A stretch of 64,000 nucleotides of DNA from Costus lasius (GCA_027563935.2 JANVAS020000203.1:4650001-4714000); one strand, 5' to 3'; positions 21,092 to 32,984 are shown, counted from the first letter of the stretch. Notes: generated from the sequence alone by a model not told the origin. Numbers and translations are program-made.

Positions 21092-21341
21092 TCCTAATCT
21101 AATTAGGACTCATGTGGGCGCCTTGATCATGTCCTAATCCTATTAGGATTTAATGGACGGTTTGATCATGACTAGTTCTAATCCAATTAGGACTTAAGTG
21201 GGCGACTTGATCAAGTCCTAATCCAATTAGGACTCAAGGGGCGGTTTGATCAAGATTCAAATTAAGCTTTGAATCAAGTCCTAATCCAATTAGGACTCTA
21301 ATTATTTATTTAATTAATTGAATCCTAATCCAATTAGGACT
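21092..21341. repeat. array of six near-palindromic TCCTAATCCAATTAGGACT motifs
   Basis: Copies near 21092, 21131, 21175, 21215, 21278 and 21322. Between them recur GGCG and TTGATCA. Spacing is about 40 bp for the first four copies. It lies in the U3 part of F's LTR and is absent from D's LTR. Possible protein-binding array. Confidence 0.8.
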
Positions 21342-22606
21342 CTAATTAATTCAAATAAATCAGCCCATTTAATCCCACAAAAATAGGACTCTAATTAATT
21401 AATTAATTAGCCCTTATTTTATCATGATCAATTAAACTCACATGAGGTATAAGCACTAACCCTAGTCTAACTAGGGTTAAGCATGTGCCATCCCTTTTCT
21501 TCTCCTTAAGCCCATTAAGCTCAACCTTTTTAAATGGGCCCAGCCCAAGGTCCATATTTCATGTCAACTAAGCCCTTGGATCTAATCCAATTTAACCCAT
21601 GGTCAAATTGGGCTAACCATAGTTAAAATGCCGTAAATGGAAGTTGGTTCCAATAAGTCTCTTCCATCTCATCAGGCCCATTGGCGCTGATGAAATCTCC
21701 AAAACAGATCTGAGTTATCCAATAACTCGATCATAAGGCTTCCCGATCAATGCGAGAACTCAAGTATCAAGGTGTGCGACCCTGTAGGTTCCTCTGACGT
21801 TGGCAGTGCTGACCTAAGGTCACCACAAGCAGTGAGTGGCACCTAGCAGTGCATCGCTGCTACCCAAGTCATCGGAATGGATATCGACATCGACATCCCC
21901 ATCATCGCAACCAGGTACAGATGCATTACAGTCTCTTTGCTGAACTGATATCCGATTGGCCAAGTGTGTCACCACTTGTTTCTATCCAATCTCATGGCTA
22001 TGACTAAATCAAGTCTAACCTGGGTATGGCCATACACTTTCAGTCATAGAACCATAGAGGAGCTCCATGGATATCATGCTTCCCTTAGGAAGGGGCAAAT
22101 CCTATGTCTGTGCATTGACCTTCTCATATGGGTCGTGACATGCCCAATGACAACCGTTATTACCTCCCAACTATGGCAAGGCATTAGGTTGTATCAAAGC
22201 ATATCCTTAACCATATAGAATGGCCAATGACCTCAAGTCAAGGGATCAATGCATCTCCTATCACTTGTGAGGATAACTCGTGACACCAAGTCATTGCCTC
22301 ATAGCGGGTCGGTCCAGTATATCTACCACTGATATACCCATATGCCTGCGTTAGCACCTCGTGCCTAACCAGCCCATATACCAGTCTTACAAGTACCATA
22401 GCTGTCCCATATCCACTAAGGTACATTGACTAGGGACAATAGTTTGAGCACAGATCCAATCTGTCTCCAGGGACATTATCATATAAGTACATGTTCGCAG
22501 ATGTAAACAAATAATGATAATGACAATGCCAGTATGATATAAATATCAATGAGAAGTAGTCCAAGTAACGGACCAAAATTAGGTCCTTAGGGCATATACA
22601 GCAACA

Positions 22607-22684
22607 AGAAATCAGTGGGAGGAAGTTTTACTTGGACGAGGTCCAAGTGCAACCATAAGACACAGAGAAGGAACCTGAGACACC
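22607..22684 (+). mobile_element. family-2 pol scrap between F and D
   Basis: 78 bp matching D 51363-51443 (end of integrase, AGTGGGAGGAAGTTT region). It is bounded by the outer LTR ends of F and D, so it is probably the target sequence into which D, and perhaps F, inserted. Confidence 0.75.
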
Positions 22685-23683
22685 TGTTGGTGTATATGCC
22701 CTTAGACCCGTTGTTGGTCTAATTTGTACTACTTGATATTGATATTTAATATATCATTATGACATTGTCGTTATTATGCTATGTTTGCATCTGCGATTAT
22801 GTACATGGATAATAATGTCCCTGGAGACAGATTGTATCTGTGCTCAAACGGTGTGCCCCCGGTCGAGTACCTGAGTGGATAAGGGACAGCTCTGGTACAT
22901 GTGAGACTGGTATATGGGCTGGTTACGCACGGGGTGCTAACGTAGGTATATGGGTATATCAGTGGTGGATATACTAGACTGACCCGCTGTGAGGCTCTGA
23001 CTTGGTGTCATGAGTTAACCTCACAAGTGACAGGAGATGCATTGATCCCTTGACTTGAGATCATTGACTCTTCTGTATGGTTAGGAACATGCTTTGATAC
23101 AACCTAACGCCTCGCCGTAGCTGGGAGGTCATAACGGTTGTCATTGGGTATGTGATGACCCATATGAGAAGATCAATGGACAGACATAGGATTTGCCCCT
23201 TCCTACGGGAAGCTTGATATCCACGGGGGCCCCCATGGTTGCATGACTGAAAGTGTATGGCCATACCTAGGTGAAAGCCTGATTTAGTCATGACCATGAG
23301 ATTGGGTGAAAACAAAGTGGTGACACACTTTGTCCTATCGGATATCAGTTCGGCAAAGAGACTATAATGCATCAGTATCTTGTTGCGATGATGGGGATGT
23401 CGATGTGATATCCATTCCGAAGACTTGGGTAGCAGCGATGCATTGCTAGGTGTCAATCACTGCTTGTGATGACTCGGTTCGTCACTACCAACGTCTGAGG
23501 AACCTACAGGGTCGCACAACTTGAAACTCGGGTTCTCGCATTGATCGAGTAGCCTATTGATTGAGTTATTGGATAACTCAGATCTGTTTGGGAGAATCCA
23601 TCAGCACCACTGTGCTGGATGAGATAAAAGGAATCATATGGAGCTAACTTGATTTTTGGGCCTAGTAGGCCAAATGGGCCCAA
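22685..23683 (+). repeat. 5' LTR of D, left part
   Basis: Starts TGTTGGTGTATATGCCC, identical to the start of the 3' LTR at 53169. It is interrupted by B inside a run of TGGGCC motifs; CCCAA at 23679-23683 is repeated at 32756-32760. Confidence 0.9.
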
Positions 23684-25356
23684 TGTTGGGGTATGCCCTT
23701 AAGCCTAATGTTTGAGGCTTTGGGATTGTAACAGTATCATGTAATAAACTCTTGTGTTTATAAAGGCATGGTTATTATTCAGTTTGTTACCTTGTCTGCT
23801 GCAATAAGTATACTTATGAATAATGTCTCAAAGCTGTTCAGCTGGGCTGACATGCTATTATGTCCTTAGTCGATGTATCTTGGTGAACATGAGACAGCGT
23901 TGATATGGTTAAGACTAATATGTGTTCTAATCTTATAGGATGCTTCGAGCATGGAATAAGATGTAGACTCATGGGTACATTGGATGTACCGGACAGACCC
24001 TACTAGGATATTCAATTGCTTGTCACAATGTGAATAATCCTTGATTGTAACAAGTGGCACATTTCCTCTGACTTGAGATCACTTGTGTTTTCTAAATGAT
24101 GATTGTCATTGTTTTGAGGTAGTTCAATATCATTTGAAACATAGTGATTATAGACTATCTTGGATGGTGAGCTTGAGTCAGGTTAGGGCACTAGTGATAG
24201 ACATAGGATTGCTGTCTCCTTGTTTAAGGAGTGCGATGTTCTAAAGGGCCCCCTCGATGAGATGATTGAGAAAAGAGTATGGCCATACCCAGGTGACTAT
24301 GTTCATCTGATCTAATCATGCTCATCATATTGGAATTACAAGCTTGACACGCTTGTCCAATAAGAACATCCAGTGGCAAAGGAAATATGTATGCTTAGTG
24401 AAGTTGATTCACGCTTGTGCTGTATTTTGGGTGTAGTCTTGGAAGACTCTTTCCTTTATATTGGGAGACAGTGAGGTGTTGCTAGATACCCCTCACTGAT
24501 CGTGATGACGTGAGTTATCGTTACCGACATTTAAAGGAAACCCTCAGGGTCGCACAATTTGATGATATGGCTTACTTAAGTCAGATCGTGTGGACTGAAT
24601 TGTTTAAGTTCAGTTTAAAGGGATTTGATCTCTGATTGTAAGTGAGATCTGGTCTGATCATGTTTGATTGATTAGGGCTTGAGATCGGTAAGCTTCGATC
24701 GAAAGAATAGATGCTAGATCGGTGAGATCAGAAGCATCAAGAGATCAACGGTTAGATCTGGAGCCTTAGGGTTTATTTGAGATTAAGACTTGATTGCTTG
24801 GCTTGATTGGTTCTTAAACCGAACCAAATTGAACCAGCTCATGAAATGAGCGCATGGTTCAAGGCGTGGCGACATGTTCACTTGGCGTGAACATTGGAGC
24901 GATGAGTGGTTGCTATTTTTAGTAACCATGATCTCCACTTGGAGATGGCTCACGTTCGAATAGAGGGTTCTCTATTCTCGTCACAAAAACTTATTCCTCT
25001 TGACACTCTTTGGTGTGCGGCGACAACTTGAAGCATAGAGGAAGTTTCGGCCAAGAGAGATCGACATCTCCATCCCTTTCCTTTCGATCAAAGACATCTT
25101 GGACGATCCTTGCTAGCACAAGGGACGACAAGAAGCAAGCCGTCGCTCATCTTGTGTGTGACGACGTGGAGGAGACCTTCGTTGTTCTCTTGCTTCCAAG
25201 GCGCCATCTTGAAATGGCTATGGTATGAATCGCATCTTCTCTATTCATGTTTCAAAAGTTGATCATATAATGCATGCTCTTCGACCCTTGAATCCGCTGC
25301 CTATCATGTTGCGCCACTTAAGGGTTTCGCACCCCTCATGAAAGGGGTTCCCTGCA
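23684..25356 (+). repeat. 5' LTR of element B
   Basis: TGTTGGGG...CCCTGCA, 1,673 bp. Promoter hairpin GGTTGCTA-TTTT-TAGTAACC at 24908-24927 (one G-T pair). Leader exon ATG-GCT-ATG ends at 25222. Confidence 0.96.
24908..24927 (+). promoter_or_regulatory. core-promoter hairpin in B 5' LTR
   Basis: Same position as in A but with different arm bases; second copy in the 3' LTR at 32307-32326. 429 bp from the LTR end. Confidence 0.5.
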
Positions 25357-25358
25357 AT

Positions 25359-25370
25359 TGGTATCAGAGC
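25359..25370 (+). other. primer-binding site of B (initiator-Met tRNA)
   Basis: TGGTATCAGAGC, 2 nt after the LTR. Confidence 0.95.
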
Positions 25371-26285
25371 AGGTAACATGCGTAATTATATGATTGCTTT
25401 GATTTTGTGTTCCATGAATGTTTAGATCTATATCATGCGTAGTTTTATCATGTTAATATGTTTCATGTAGAAACCTATTTTATGTTTCATTTGTGCATGT
25501 ATGTTGGCATGTTGGCGCATCTTTGTTTTCTCAAAAATGGATCACATGCGCGACTAACATTAGATCTAAGGCCCTGCTGTAAACCCTTAGACGGGTTATT
25601 AGGGTTGAAATCATCCCCTAGGTTAGATCCAACAGTCTGATCAGACTATCTGACAGCCTTGATGGGTCAACCAGATAGCATCTGTGCGCAAGCATCAGAT
25701 GGCTATAGGTCGACTGCAGACAGGCGTGTAGCGATGTCTGATTGAGACAACCTATGAACGCACATGAGTTAGGCCCGGGGTCACACCCGCTTGCCAGACC
25801 TCATTGTGGTCGTTCAGCCCTTGGCGCATGCATTGTTGACCTTTTGGTCGACTCAAGTCAGTTAGGACTTGGTGCATGTAAGGGCACAGGATCTGACTAG
25901 GTTCGATGAGTGGATCCCTAGTAATGGACCGTTGTAAGGTAGTAAGGCTAATAAGGAAAAATAAAATTAATCTCAATGGGGTTTTTCAAAAATTTTATTT
26001 TTCATGATTGGATCACATGATGTATGATGCCATATGTATGTTTATTTAGTCTTATGTGGGCTGCCCATGTTTAATGTGTGCTGTGCTGGGGCCTGCGTGC
26101 CTGGAAATTATTTTGTAAATTAATTTTAATTGTGATCTGCGTATCACTTTGTACTTAATTTATAAAATGTAATTGACCTGCGTGTCAATCTTGTCTAGAT
26201 AGATTAATTTGTAAATTAATCAGACAAGAGCACAGAGCACACTTGGCAGAGGCGCTTGCCGCAGAGGCTTGACCAGGTGGGAGGT

Positions 26286-26985
26286 CCAGGGTTCGACTCT
26301 GGGACCAGGCGCATTTTCCCTGGTAGGCGCACCTGAGCTGCAGATGGCGCTTGGGCCCTGGTTTGGGCCAAATGAGCAGCTAAAGACCCATGAAGAAAAA
26401 CAAGTGAAGACTTAAGTTAATTAAGGTCTTACTTAGGTTTCATGGGCGTTTACCACATAAGATCCATGCTTTCTTTTATTGTTTAAATATTAGAATTGCA
26501 TGATTAGTTTATCTTCTGCTATCACCATAGGAAATGCATGATAGTCAAGAAGATAAAAGACCGTTAAAATCCAACGCTAAATATCAAGCTCGTAAGCCTT
26601 CTGACGCGAAACCTCACTGTTCTGACTATCGTTGGAGCCGTGTTGTACCCACTCAGTGGGCACGTCCATCTATCTTCAGACGGTGCGGGATTACACCTGC
26701 GTGTTACAGAGAAGGGATTTATCGCTTCTCGTTGCTCAGCATAGCACGTGGTGGTCTAGGGAGTAGGTCGGGTCAGCTTGACCATGTAGGCTACATATGT
26801 GGCGCATATGGTAGCACATGGAGGCAGCCATCTGTGGGGTCAGAGACTGTGTTGTACCAACTCAGTTGGCACAGTCTGCTGGATTGCCCAGATGAAGGGG
26901 AATCGCACGGGTTGGCGATTGGCTAGGGCAGCCTACCAGAGATTAGTGCTTGTACTCTCTGTGCATCTTATCTCGCCTGAGCGGG
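26286..26985 (+). other. leader hairpins of B
   Basis: TTCGA-loop hairpin CCAGGG/CTCTGG (26286-26302); CCCACT-C-AGTGGG (26648-26660); ACTGTG...CACAGT with inner CCAACT/AGTTGG (26846-26875); CTCGC-CTGA-GCGGG (26972-26985). Confidence 0.5.
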
Positions 26986-27178
26986 ACGCGGAGACCAAGT
27001 ATGAAATCTGGATCCCATCTCACTAAAAGAGTGTTTACTCTTTCGGACTGTTTAATGGATTTTTCAGTCAGATAAAATAGTGAGAAAGAGAATCTTTCTT
27101 AAGTCCTGATTGATTCTTAACATTGATACTGACCTTGCTGTTCTTGCATTGTTGTAGATACCTGCAGCAACGAACACC

Positions 27179-29311
27179 ATGAACTTCAATGTGCGATCCC
27201 TACTGGAAAGGGAGAAGTTTGCTGGGCCAAACTTCTCAGACTGGTTTGGACACCTTAAGATTGTTCTTAAGGCAGAGAGGAAACTGTATGTCCTCGAGAC
27301 GGCTATACCGCCTCAGCCCGCTCCGAACGCCGCAAGGGCGGTTCGGGAAGCCTATGAAAAGCACGTCAATGATAGCATTGATGTCGCTTGCCTGATGCTA
27401 GCGTCTATGACGCCACCGCTGCAGCGTCAGCATGAGGATATGTCGGCTATACAGATTATAGCAAACCTCAAGATGCTGTATGCTGCACAGGCGAGGACAG
27501 AACGCTATAATCTGACAAAGCTTTTCTTTCAGAGCAAACTGGCTGAAGGGAGCCCAGTGGGAGCTCACGTGCTCAAGATGATTGGGCACAAGGAAGCTCT
27601 AGAGAAACTGGGGCATACCATCAATCAGGAGCTCGCTGTAGATATTATTCTGCAGTCTCTCCCGCCTTCATTCGACGCGTTCATCATTAATTTTAATATG
27701 AACAAAATCGACTGTACTCCGGCAGAGCTGCTGAATATGCTCTTGACTACTGAGGAAACTCTGAAGGGTAAGCCTTCAACCTCTGTCTTGATGGTTCCTT
27801 CGAGGAACAAAAAGAAGGGGAAGAAGGGCAAGGCCCCTGTCAAGAATTACAGCAAGGCTCTGAAGCCGAAGGTTAAGCGGTCCAAGGAATACAGGTGTTT
27901 CCACTGTGGCCAGCTGGGTCACTGGAAAAAGGACTGTAAAGCGCTCCAAGGAGACAAGAGGGGAAGCTTTGCTTCTGGCTCAGGTATTTACGTGACGAAA
28001 GTCATGGTTTCATCTTCTTCTATATCATGGGTGTTGGACACTGCATGTGGAGTTCACATTTGTTCAAATGTACAGGAACTCAAGAGAAGAAGACAGGTGG
28101 GACAGCATGAGGTGGACCTACGCGTTGGAAACGGGGCACGGGTTGCTGCTGTTGCTGTAGGAGACTATTTCATCTCTTTGCCATCTGGAATTGTATTAGA
28201 ATTAAACAGTTGTTACTTTGTTCCCAGTATTACTAAAAATATTATCTCCATTCCTGCTCTTGTCAGGAAGGGTTTTTCCTTTGAATGCAATATTTCAAAG
28301 TGTGTTTTATCTTTTGATAATATTGTTTATGCTACTGGTTCAATTAACAATGGGTTATTCATGTTAGACATGGAATGTTCTATACACAATATTGATATTA
28401 AGAAAGCCAAGTATGCTGATGACAGCACCTTGCTATGGCATAGTCGTTTAGGCCATATTAACGAGAAACGCATTAAGCGGTTGCATGATAATGGACTGCT
28501 GGGATCATTCTCCTATGAGGGGATTGATACATGCAAAGCTTGTTTAATGGGTAAAATGACGAAGTCACCTTTTCTTCACAAAGGTCAAAGGGCTTCAGGT
28601 TTACTTGACCTTATACACAGTGATGTGTGTGGGCCATTTAGTAAACATGCCAAAGGTGGCTATCAGTACTTCATTACCTTTACTGATGATTTCAGTAGGT
28701 ATGGTTATGTCTATCTGATGAGACATAAAAGTGAATCTTTTGACAAGTTCAAAGAGTTCAAGAATGAAGTACAAAATCAGCTAGGCCGAAATATCAAGGC
28801 ACTTCGTTCTGATCGAGGTGGGGAATACCTAAGTCGAGAATTTACTGACTATCTGAAGGAGTGTGGGATTATCTCACAGCTCACTCCGCCAGGAACACCG
28901 CAATGGAATGGTGTGTCCGAGAGGAGAAATAGAACGTTACTTGATATGGTTCGTTCTATGATGAGTCAGGCTACTCTTCCTTACTCCTTTTGGGGATTTG
29001 CACTGGAGACAGCTGCAAAGGTACTAAACCGAGTGCCATCCAAGGCAGTTTCTAAGACTCCATATGAGTTATGGTATGGGAAACAGCCGAGCTTGACATT
29101 TATCAGGATCTGGGGCTGCGAGGCTTATGTCAAAAAGCTCGCCTCTGGGAAACTAGAGAGCAGATCTGACAAATGCATCTTTGTCGGTTACCCTAAGGAA
29201 ACTAAGGGTTATTATTTCTACGATCCCAAAGAGAACAAGGTATTTGTTGCTCGGACGGCCATATTTCTTGAGAAGGAGTTTCTTCTGCAGAGGCCAGTGG
29301 GAGAGAAATAA
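27179..29311 (+). CDS. Gag-Pol of element B, Gag to integrase, before frameshift
   Basis: About 710 residues: Gag, CCHC knuckle (240-253), protease LDTACG (about 286), GAG-pre-integrase, and integrase with both aspartates and the glutamate intact (DVCGPF, RSDRGGEY, NGVSERRN). The frame fails after LLQ: one A present in A, C and I is missing near 29289, leading to a stop at 29309. The rest continues in another frame from about 29290. Ten or so terminal residues are therefore spurious. Confidence 0.93.
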   Translation: MNFNVRSLLEREKFAGPNFSDWFGHLKIVLKAERKLYVLETAIPPQPAPNAARAVREAYEKHVNDSIDVACLMLASMTPPLQRQHEDMSAIQIIANLKMLYAAQARTERYNLTKLFFQSKLAEGSPVGAHVLKMIGHKEALEKLGHTINQELAVDIILQSLPPSFDAFIINFNMNKIDCTPAELLNMLLTTEETLKGKPSTSVLMVPSRNKKKGKKGKAPVKNYSKALKPKVKRSKEYRCFHCGQLGHWKKDCKALQGDKRGSFASGSGIYVTKVMVSSSSISWVLDTACGVHICSNVQELKRRRQVGQHEVDLRVGNGARVAAVAVGDYFISLPSGIVLELNSCYFVPSITKNIISIPALVRKGFSFECNISKCVLSFDNIVYATGSINNGLFMLDMECSIHNIDIKKAKYADDSTLLWHSRLGHINEKRIKRLHDNGLLGSFSYEGIDTCKACLMGKMTKSPFLHKGQRASGLLDLIHSDVCGPFSKHAKGGYQYFITFTDDFSRYGYVYLMRHKSESFDKFKEFKNEVQNQLGRNIKALRSDRGGEYLSREFTDYLKECGIISQLTPPGTPQWNGVSERRNRTLLDMVRSMMSQATLPYSFWGFALETAAKVLNRVPSKAVSKTPYELWYGKQPSLTFIRIWGCEAYVKKLASGKLESRSDKCIFVGYPKETKGYYFYDPKENKVFVARTAIFLEKEFLLQRPVGEK

Positions 29312-29355
29312 ATCTGGATGAGAACCCAGAGGAAGGACAAAGTGCTCAAGCGCAG

Positions 29356-31062
29356 TTGGATGAGCCTGAGCTGGTAGAACAGGTTATTGAACAACCTGAG
29401 GCTCAGATATCACGGGAACCGCGAAGATCGGGAAGGATTCGTCGTCAGCCTGAGCGCTATGACGGAGTCTACATCATTGATAATGATGAACCCCTCACTT
29501 ATGCGGATGCGGTCAGTGGACCAGAGTCAGCAAGATGGCTAGAAGCTATGCGCGCCGAGATGGACTCCATGTCAGATAACCAAGTCTGGGATTTGGTTGA
29601 TCCGCCTCCGGGAGTTATCCCTATAGGCTGTAAATGGATCTTCAAGAAGAAGATTGACATGGATGGTAACGTGGTTACCTATAAAGGCAGGCTAGTTGCG
29701 AAAGGTTTCAAACAAATCTACGGGATAGATTATGATGAAACTTTCTCACCTGTAGCTATGTTTAAGTCTATTCGGATTCTTTTTGCGATAGCAGCATATT
29801 ATGATTATGAGATCTGGCAAATGGATGTGAAAACAGCTTTCCTTAATGGAAATCTGGATGAGGATGTGTATATGACACAACCTGAAGGTTTCACTAATCC
29901 ATCAGATCGTCATAAAATATGCAAGTTAAAGAAGTCTATTTATGGACTTAAACAAGCATCTAGAAGCTGGAATATTCGTTTTGATGAATCAGTCACTGAA
30001 TTTGGTTTCATCAAGAACGAAGATGACCCGTGTGTGTATAAGAGGTTTAGTGGGAGCGTGATTACCTTCCTGGTCCTCTACGTCGATGACATCTTGATCA
30101 TTGGAAATGACATTCCTGAAATGCATGCGGTTAAGGCATGGTTAAGGAAATGTTTCCAGATGAAAGATTTAGGAGAAGCAGCCTATGTATTAGGTGTGAA
30201 GATCTACAGGGATAGATCTAAGAGGCTTCTCGGGTTGTGCCAGAGTACTTACATCGATAAAGTCCTGGAGAGATTTCATTTAGAGAATTCTAAACGAGGA
30301 TATCTTCCAGTCAGACATGGTCTGAATCTTTCGAAGAGTCAGTGTCCACAAACACAGACTGAGAAGGATGAAATGGACAATACGCCTTATGCTTCGGCTA
30401 TTGGGTCCATTATGTATGCGATGTTGTGTACTCGCCCAGACGTCGCTTACGGGTTAAGCGTGACCAGTCGGTTCCAAAGTAATCCGGGAGTGGCACACTG
30501 GATTGCAGTCAAGAACATCTTAAAATATCTGCGGAGGACCAAAGATATGTTCTTGGTATATGGTGGTCAGGAAGAACTTAGTATTGAAGGATATACTGAT
30601 GCTTCGTTCCAGTCTGACCAGGATGATTTCCGATCGCAATCAGGCTATGTTTTTAGCTTGAATGGAGGAGCAGTGGTGTGGAAAAGTTTCAAACAGTCAA
30701 CTGTTGCTGATTCCACAACAGAAGCCGAGTATGTTGCAGCCTCGGAAGCATCCAAGGAGGCAGTGTGGATTCGTAAGTTCGTGAGAGAACTTGGTGTTGT
30801 TCCTTCGAGTGCAGATCCTTTGGTTATCTTCTGTGATAACACTGGAGCTATCGCACAGGCAAAGGAACCATGGTCGCACCAGAAGTCCAAGCACATACAG
30901 AGACGGTTTCATTTGATCAGGGAGATCATAGATCGTGGCGAGATCAAAATCTGCAAGGTTCATACAGATGACAATCTAGCAGACCCGCTTACAAAGCCTC
31001 TGGCGCAGCAGAAGCATGAGAAGCACTGTAATAATATGGGTTTGAGATTCCTCAACCATTAG
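29356..31062 (+). CDS. Gag-Pol of element B, RT and RNase H after frameshift
   Basis: 568 residues from the first ATG in the restored frame (homology begins earlier, near 29290): linker with a REPRRSGRIRRQPERYDG basic stretch, reverse transcriptase with QMDVKTAFLNG and YVDD, RNase H with YTDASFQSD, TEAEY and the DDNLADPLTK tail. Ends LRFLNH-TAG 3 bp before the polypurine tract. It would be made only if the upstream deletion were bypassed; the ATG is not a natural start. Confidence 0.9.
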   Translation: MDEPELVEQVIEQPEAQISREPRRSGRIRRQPERYDGVYIIDNDEPLTYADAVSGPESARWLEAMRAEMDSMSDNQVWDLVDPPPGVIPIGCKWIFKKKIDMDGNVVTYKGRLVAKGFKQIYGIDYDETFSPVAMFKSIRILFAIAAYYDYEIWQMDVKTAFLNGNLDEDVYMTQPEGFTNPSDRHKICKLKKSIYGLKQASRSWNIRFDESVTEFGFIKNEDDPCVYKRFSGSVITFLVLYVDDILIIGNDIPEMHAVKAWLRKCFQMKDLGEAAYVLGVKIYRDRSKRLLGLCQSTYIDKVLERFHLENSKRGYLPVRHGLNLSKSQCPQTQTEKDEMDNTPYASAIGSIMYAMLCTRPDVAYGLSVTSRFQSNPGVAHWIAVKNILKYLRRTKDMFLVYGGQEELSIEGYTDASFQSDQDDFRSQSGYVFSLNGGAVVWKSFKQSTVADSTTEAEYVAASEASKEAVWIRKFVRELGVVPSSADPLVIFCDNTGAIAQAKEPWSHQKSKHIQRRFHLIREIIDRGEIKICKVHTDDNLADPLTKPLAQQKHEKHCNNMGLRFLNH

Positions 31063-31065
31063 ATT

Positions 31066-31082
31066 AAGTGCAAGTGGGAGAT
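31066..31082 (+). other. polypurine tract of B
   Basis: AAGTGCAAGTGGGAGAT next to the 3' LTR. Confidence 0.9.
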
Positions 31083-32755
31083 TGTTGGGGTATGCCCTTA
31101 AGCCTAATGTTTGAGGCTTTGGGATTGTAACAGTATCATGTAATAAACTCTTGTGTTTATAAAGGCATGGTTATTATTCAGTTTGTTACCTTGTCTGCTG
31201 CAATAAGTATACTTATGAATAATGTCTCAAAGCTGTTCAGCTGGGCTGACATGCTATTATGTCCTTAGTCGATGTATCTTGGTGAACATGAGACAGCCTT
31301 GATATGGTTAAGACTAATATGTGTTCTAATCTTATAGGATGCTTCAAGCATGGAATAAGATGTAGACTCATGGGTACATTGGATGTACCGGACAGACCCT
31401 ACTAGGATATTCAATTGCTTGTCACAATGTGAATAATCCTTGATTGTAACAAGTGGCACATTTCCTCTGACTTGAGATCACTTGTGTTTTCTAAATGATG
31501 ATTGTCATTGTTTTGAGGTAGTTCAATATCATTTGAAACATAGTGATTATAGACTATCTTGGATGGTGAGCTTGAGTCAGGTTAGGGCACTAGTGATAGA
31601 CATAGGATTGCCGTCTCCTTGTTTAAGGAGTGCGATGTTCTAAAGGGCCCCCTCGATGAGATGATTGAGAAAAGAGTATGGCCATACCCAGGTGACTATG
31701 TTCATCTGATCTAATCATGCTCATCATATTGGAATTACAAGCTTGACACGCTTGTCCAATAAGAACATCCAGTGGCAAAGGAAATATGTATGCTTAGTGA
31801 AGTTGATTCACGCTTGTGCTGTATTTTGGGTGTAGTCTTGGAAGACTCTTTCCTTTATATCGGGAGACAGTGATGTGTTGCTAGATACCCCTCACTGATC
31901 GTGATGACGTGAGTTATCGTTACCGACATTTAAAGGAAACCCTCAGGGTCGCACAATTTGATGATATGGCTTACTTAAGTCAGATCGTGTGGACTGAATT
32001 GTTTAAGTTCAGTTTAAAGGGATTTGATCTCTGATTGTAAGTGAGATCTGGTCTGATCATGTTTGATTGATTAGGGCTTGAGATCGGTAAGCTTCGATCG
32101 AGAGAATAGATGCTAGATCGGTGAGATCAGAAGCATCAAGAGATCAACGGTTAGATCTGGAGCCTTAGGGTTTATTTGAGATCTAGACTTGATTGCTTGG
32201 CTTGATTGGTTCTTAAACCGAACCAAATTGAACCAGCACATGAAATGAGCGCATGGTTCAAGGCGTGGCGACATGTTCACTTGGCGTGAACATTGGAGCG
32301 ATGAGTGGTTGCTATTTTTAGTAACCATGATCTCCACTTGGAGATGGCTCACGTTCGAATAGAGGGTTCTCTATTCTCGTCACAAAAACTTATTCCTCTT
32401 GACACTCTTTGGTGTGCGGCGACAACTTGAAGCATAGAGGAAGATTCGGCCAAGAGAGATCGACATCTCCATCCCTTTCCTTTCGATCAAAGACATCTTG
32501 GACGATCCTTGCTAGCACAAGGGACGACAAGAAGCAAGCCGTCGCTCATCTTGTGTGTGACGACGTGGAGGAGACCTTCGTTGTTCTCTTGCTTCCAAGG
32601 CGCCATCTTGAAATGGCTATGGTATGAATCGCATCTTCTCTATTCATGTTTCAAAAGTTGATCATATAATGCATGCTCTTCGACCCTTGAATCCGCTGCC
32701 TATCATGCTGCGCCACTTAAGGGTTTCGCACCCCTCATGAAAGGGGTTCCCTGCA
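31083..32755 (+). repeat. 3' LTR of element B
   Basis: 1,673 bp, ends CCCTGCA followed by CCCAA. Confidence 0.96.
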
Positions 32756-32984
32756 CCCAATGGGCCATCTGGGCCAAATGGGCCCAATAGACCAAGTTGG
32801 GCTAATAAGCTAAATGGGCTCAATGAGCCATTTGGGGCAATGGGCCAAGTGGAATGGCGCAAGCTACTTGGAGTGAGCTTGGCGCATTTCCATGAGGTGG
32901 ACAAACCCAAGTTGGCATCTTCTTAAGGTAGGAAGCATGGATCTTCTCACTTGGAGAGGATGAATCTACTTGGGCGAAATGGGC

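Larger units (their letters stand above)
18681..22606 (-). mobile_element. family-2 copia remnant F, 5' LTR to early gag, minus strand
   Basis: Minus strand: 5' LTR (22606 to 20496), primer site, leader and the first 60 or so codons of gag, cut at about 18681 where it meets G. The LTR differs from D's in its U3 repeats, so F represents a different subfamily. Leader hairpins with loop CCTC (sense) are at 19361-19376, 19151-19166 and 19040-19054. Confidence 0.85.
20496..22606 (-). repeat. 5' LTR of F (family 2)
   Basis: About 2.11 kb on the minus strand, from TGTTGCTGTATATGCCC (22606) to a terminus ending TTTCCCAATA, where CA has become TA. It matches D's LTR at both ends. It carries a palindromic hexamer array (21092-21341), a TATA hairpin (21004-21023) and a donor-like CTTTAAG/GTATTTTC near 20655. 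Confidence 0.85.
25223..27157 (+). other. putative leader intron of element B
   Basis: GTATGAAT donor after ATG-GCT-ATG (25214-25222); acceptor TTGTTGCATTG-type tract and TTGTAG ending at 27157. Joining gives 21 bases in frame with the ATG at 27179. Contains the primer site (25359) and all leader hairpins. Confidence 0.55.
23684..32755 (+). mobile_element. Ty1/copia retrotransposon B (family 1), complete with LTRs
   Basis: 9,072 bp with two 1,673-bp LTRs, flanked by CCCAA duplicates. The LTRs differ at about 11 positions by eye (about 0.7%). Gag-Pol carries one single-base deletion near 29289. It inserted in the 5' LTR of D. Confidence 0.97.

Noticed and set aside
29285..29311. Frame change in B as programmed frameshifting
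   Set aside because: The other copies are in one frame there; a single missing base explains it and no slippery site is conserved.
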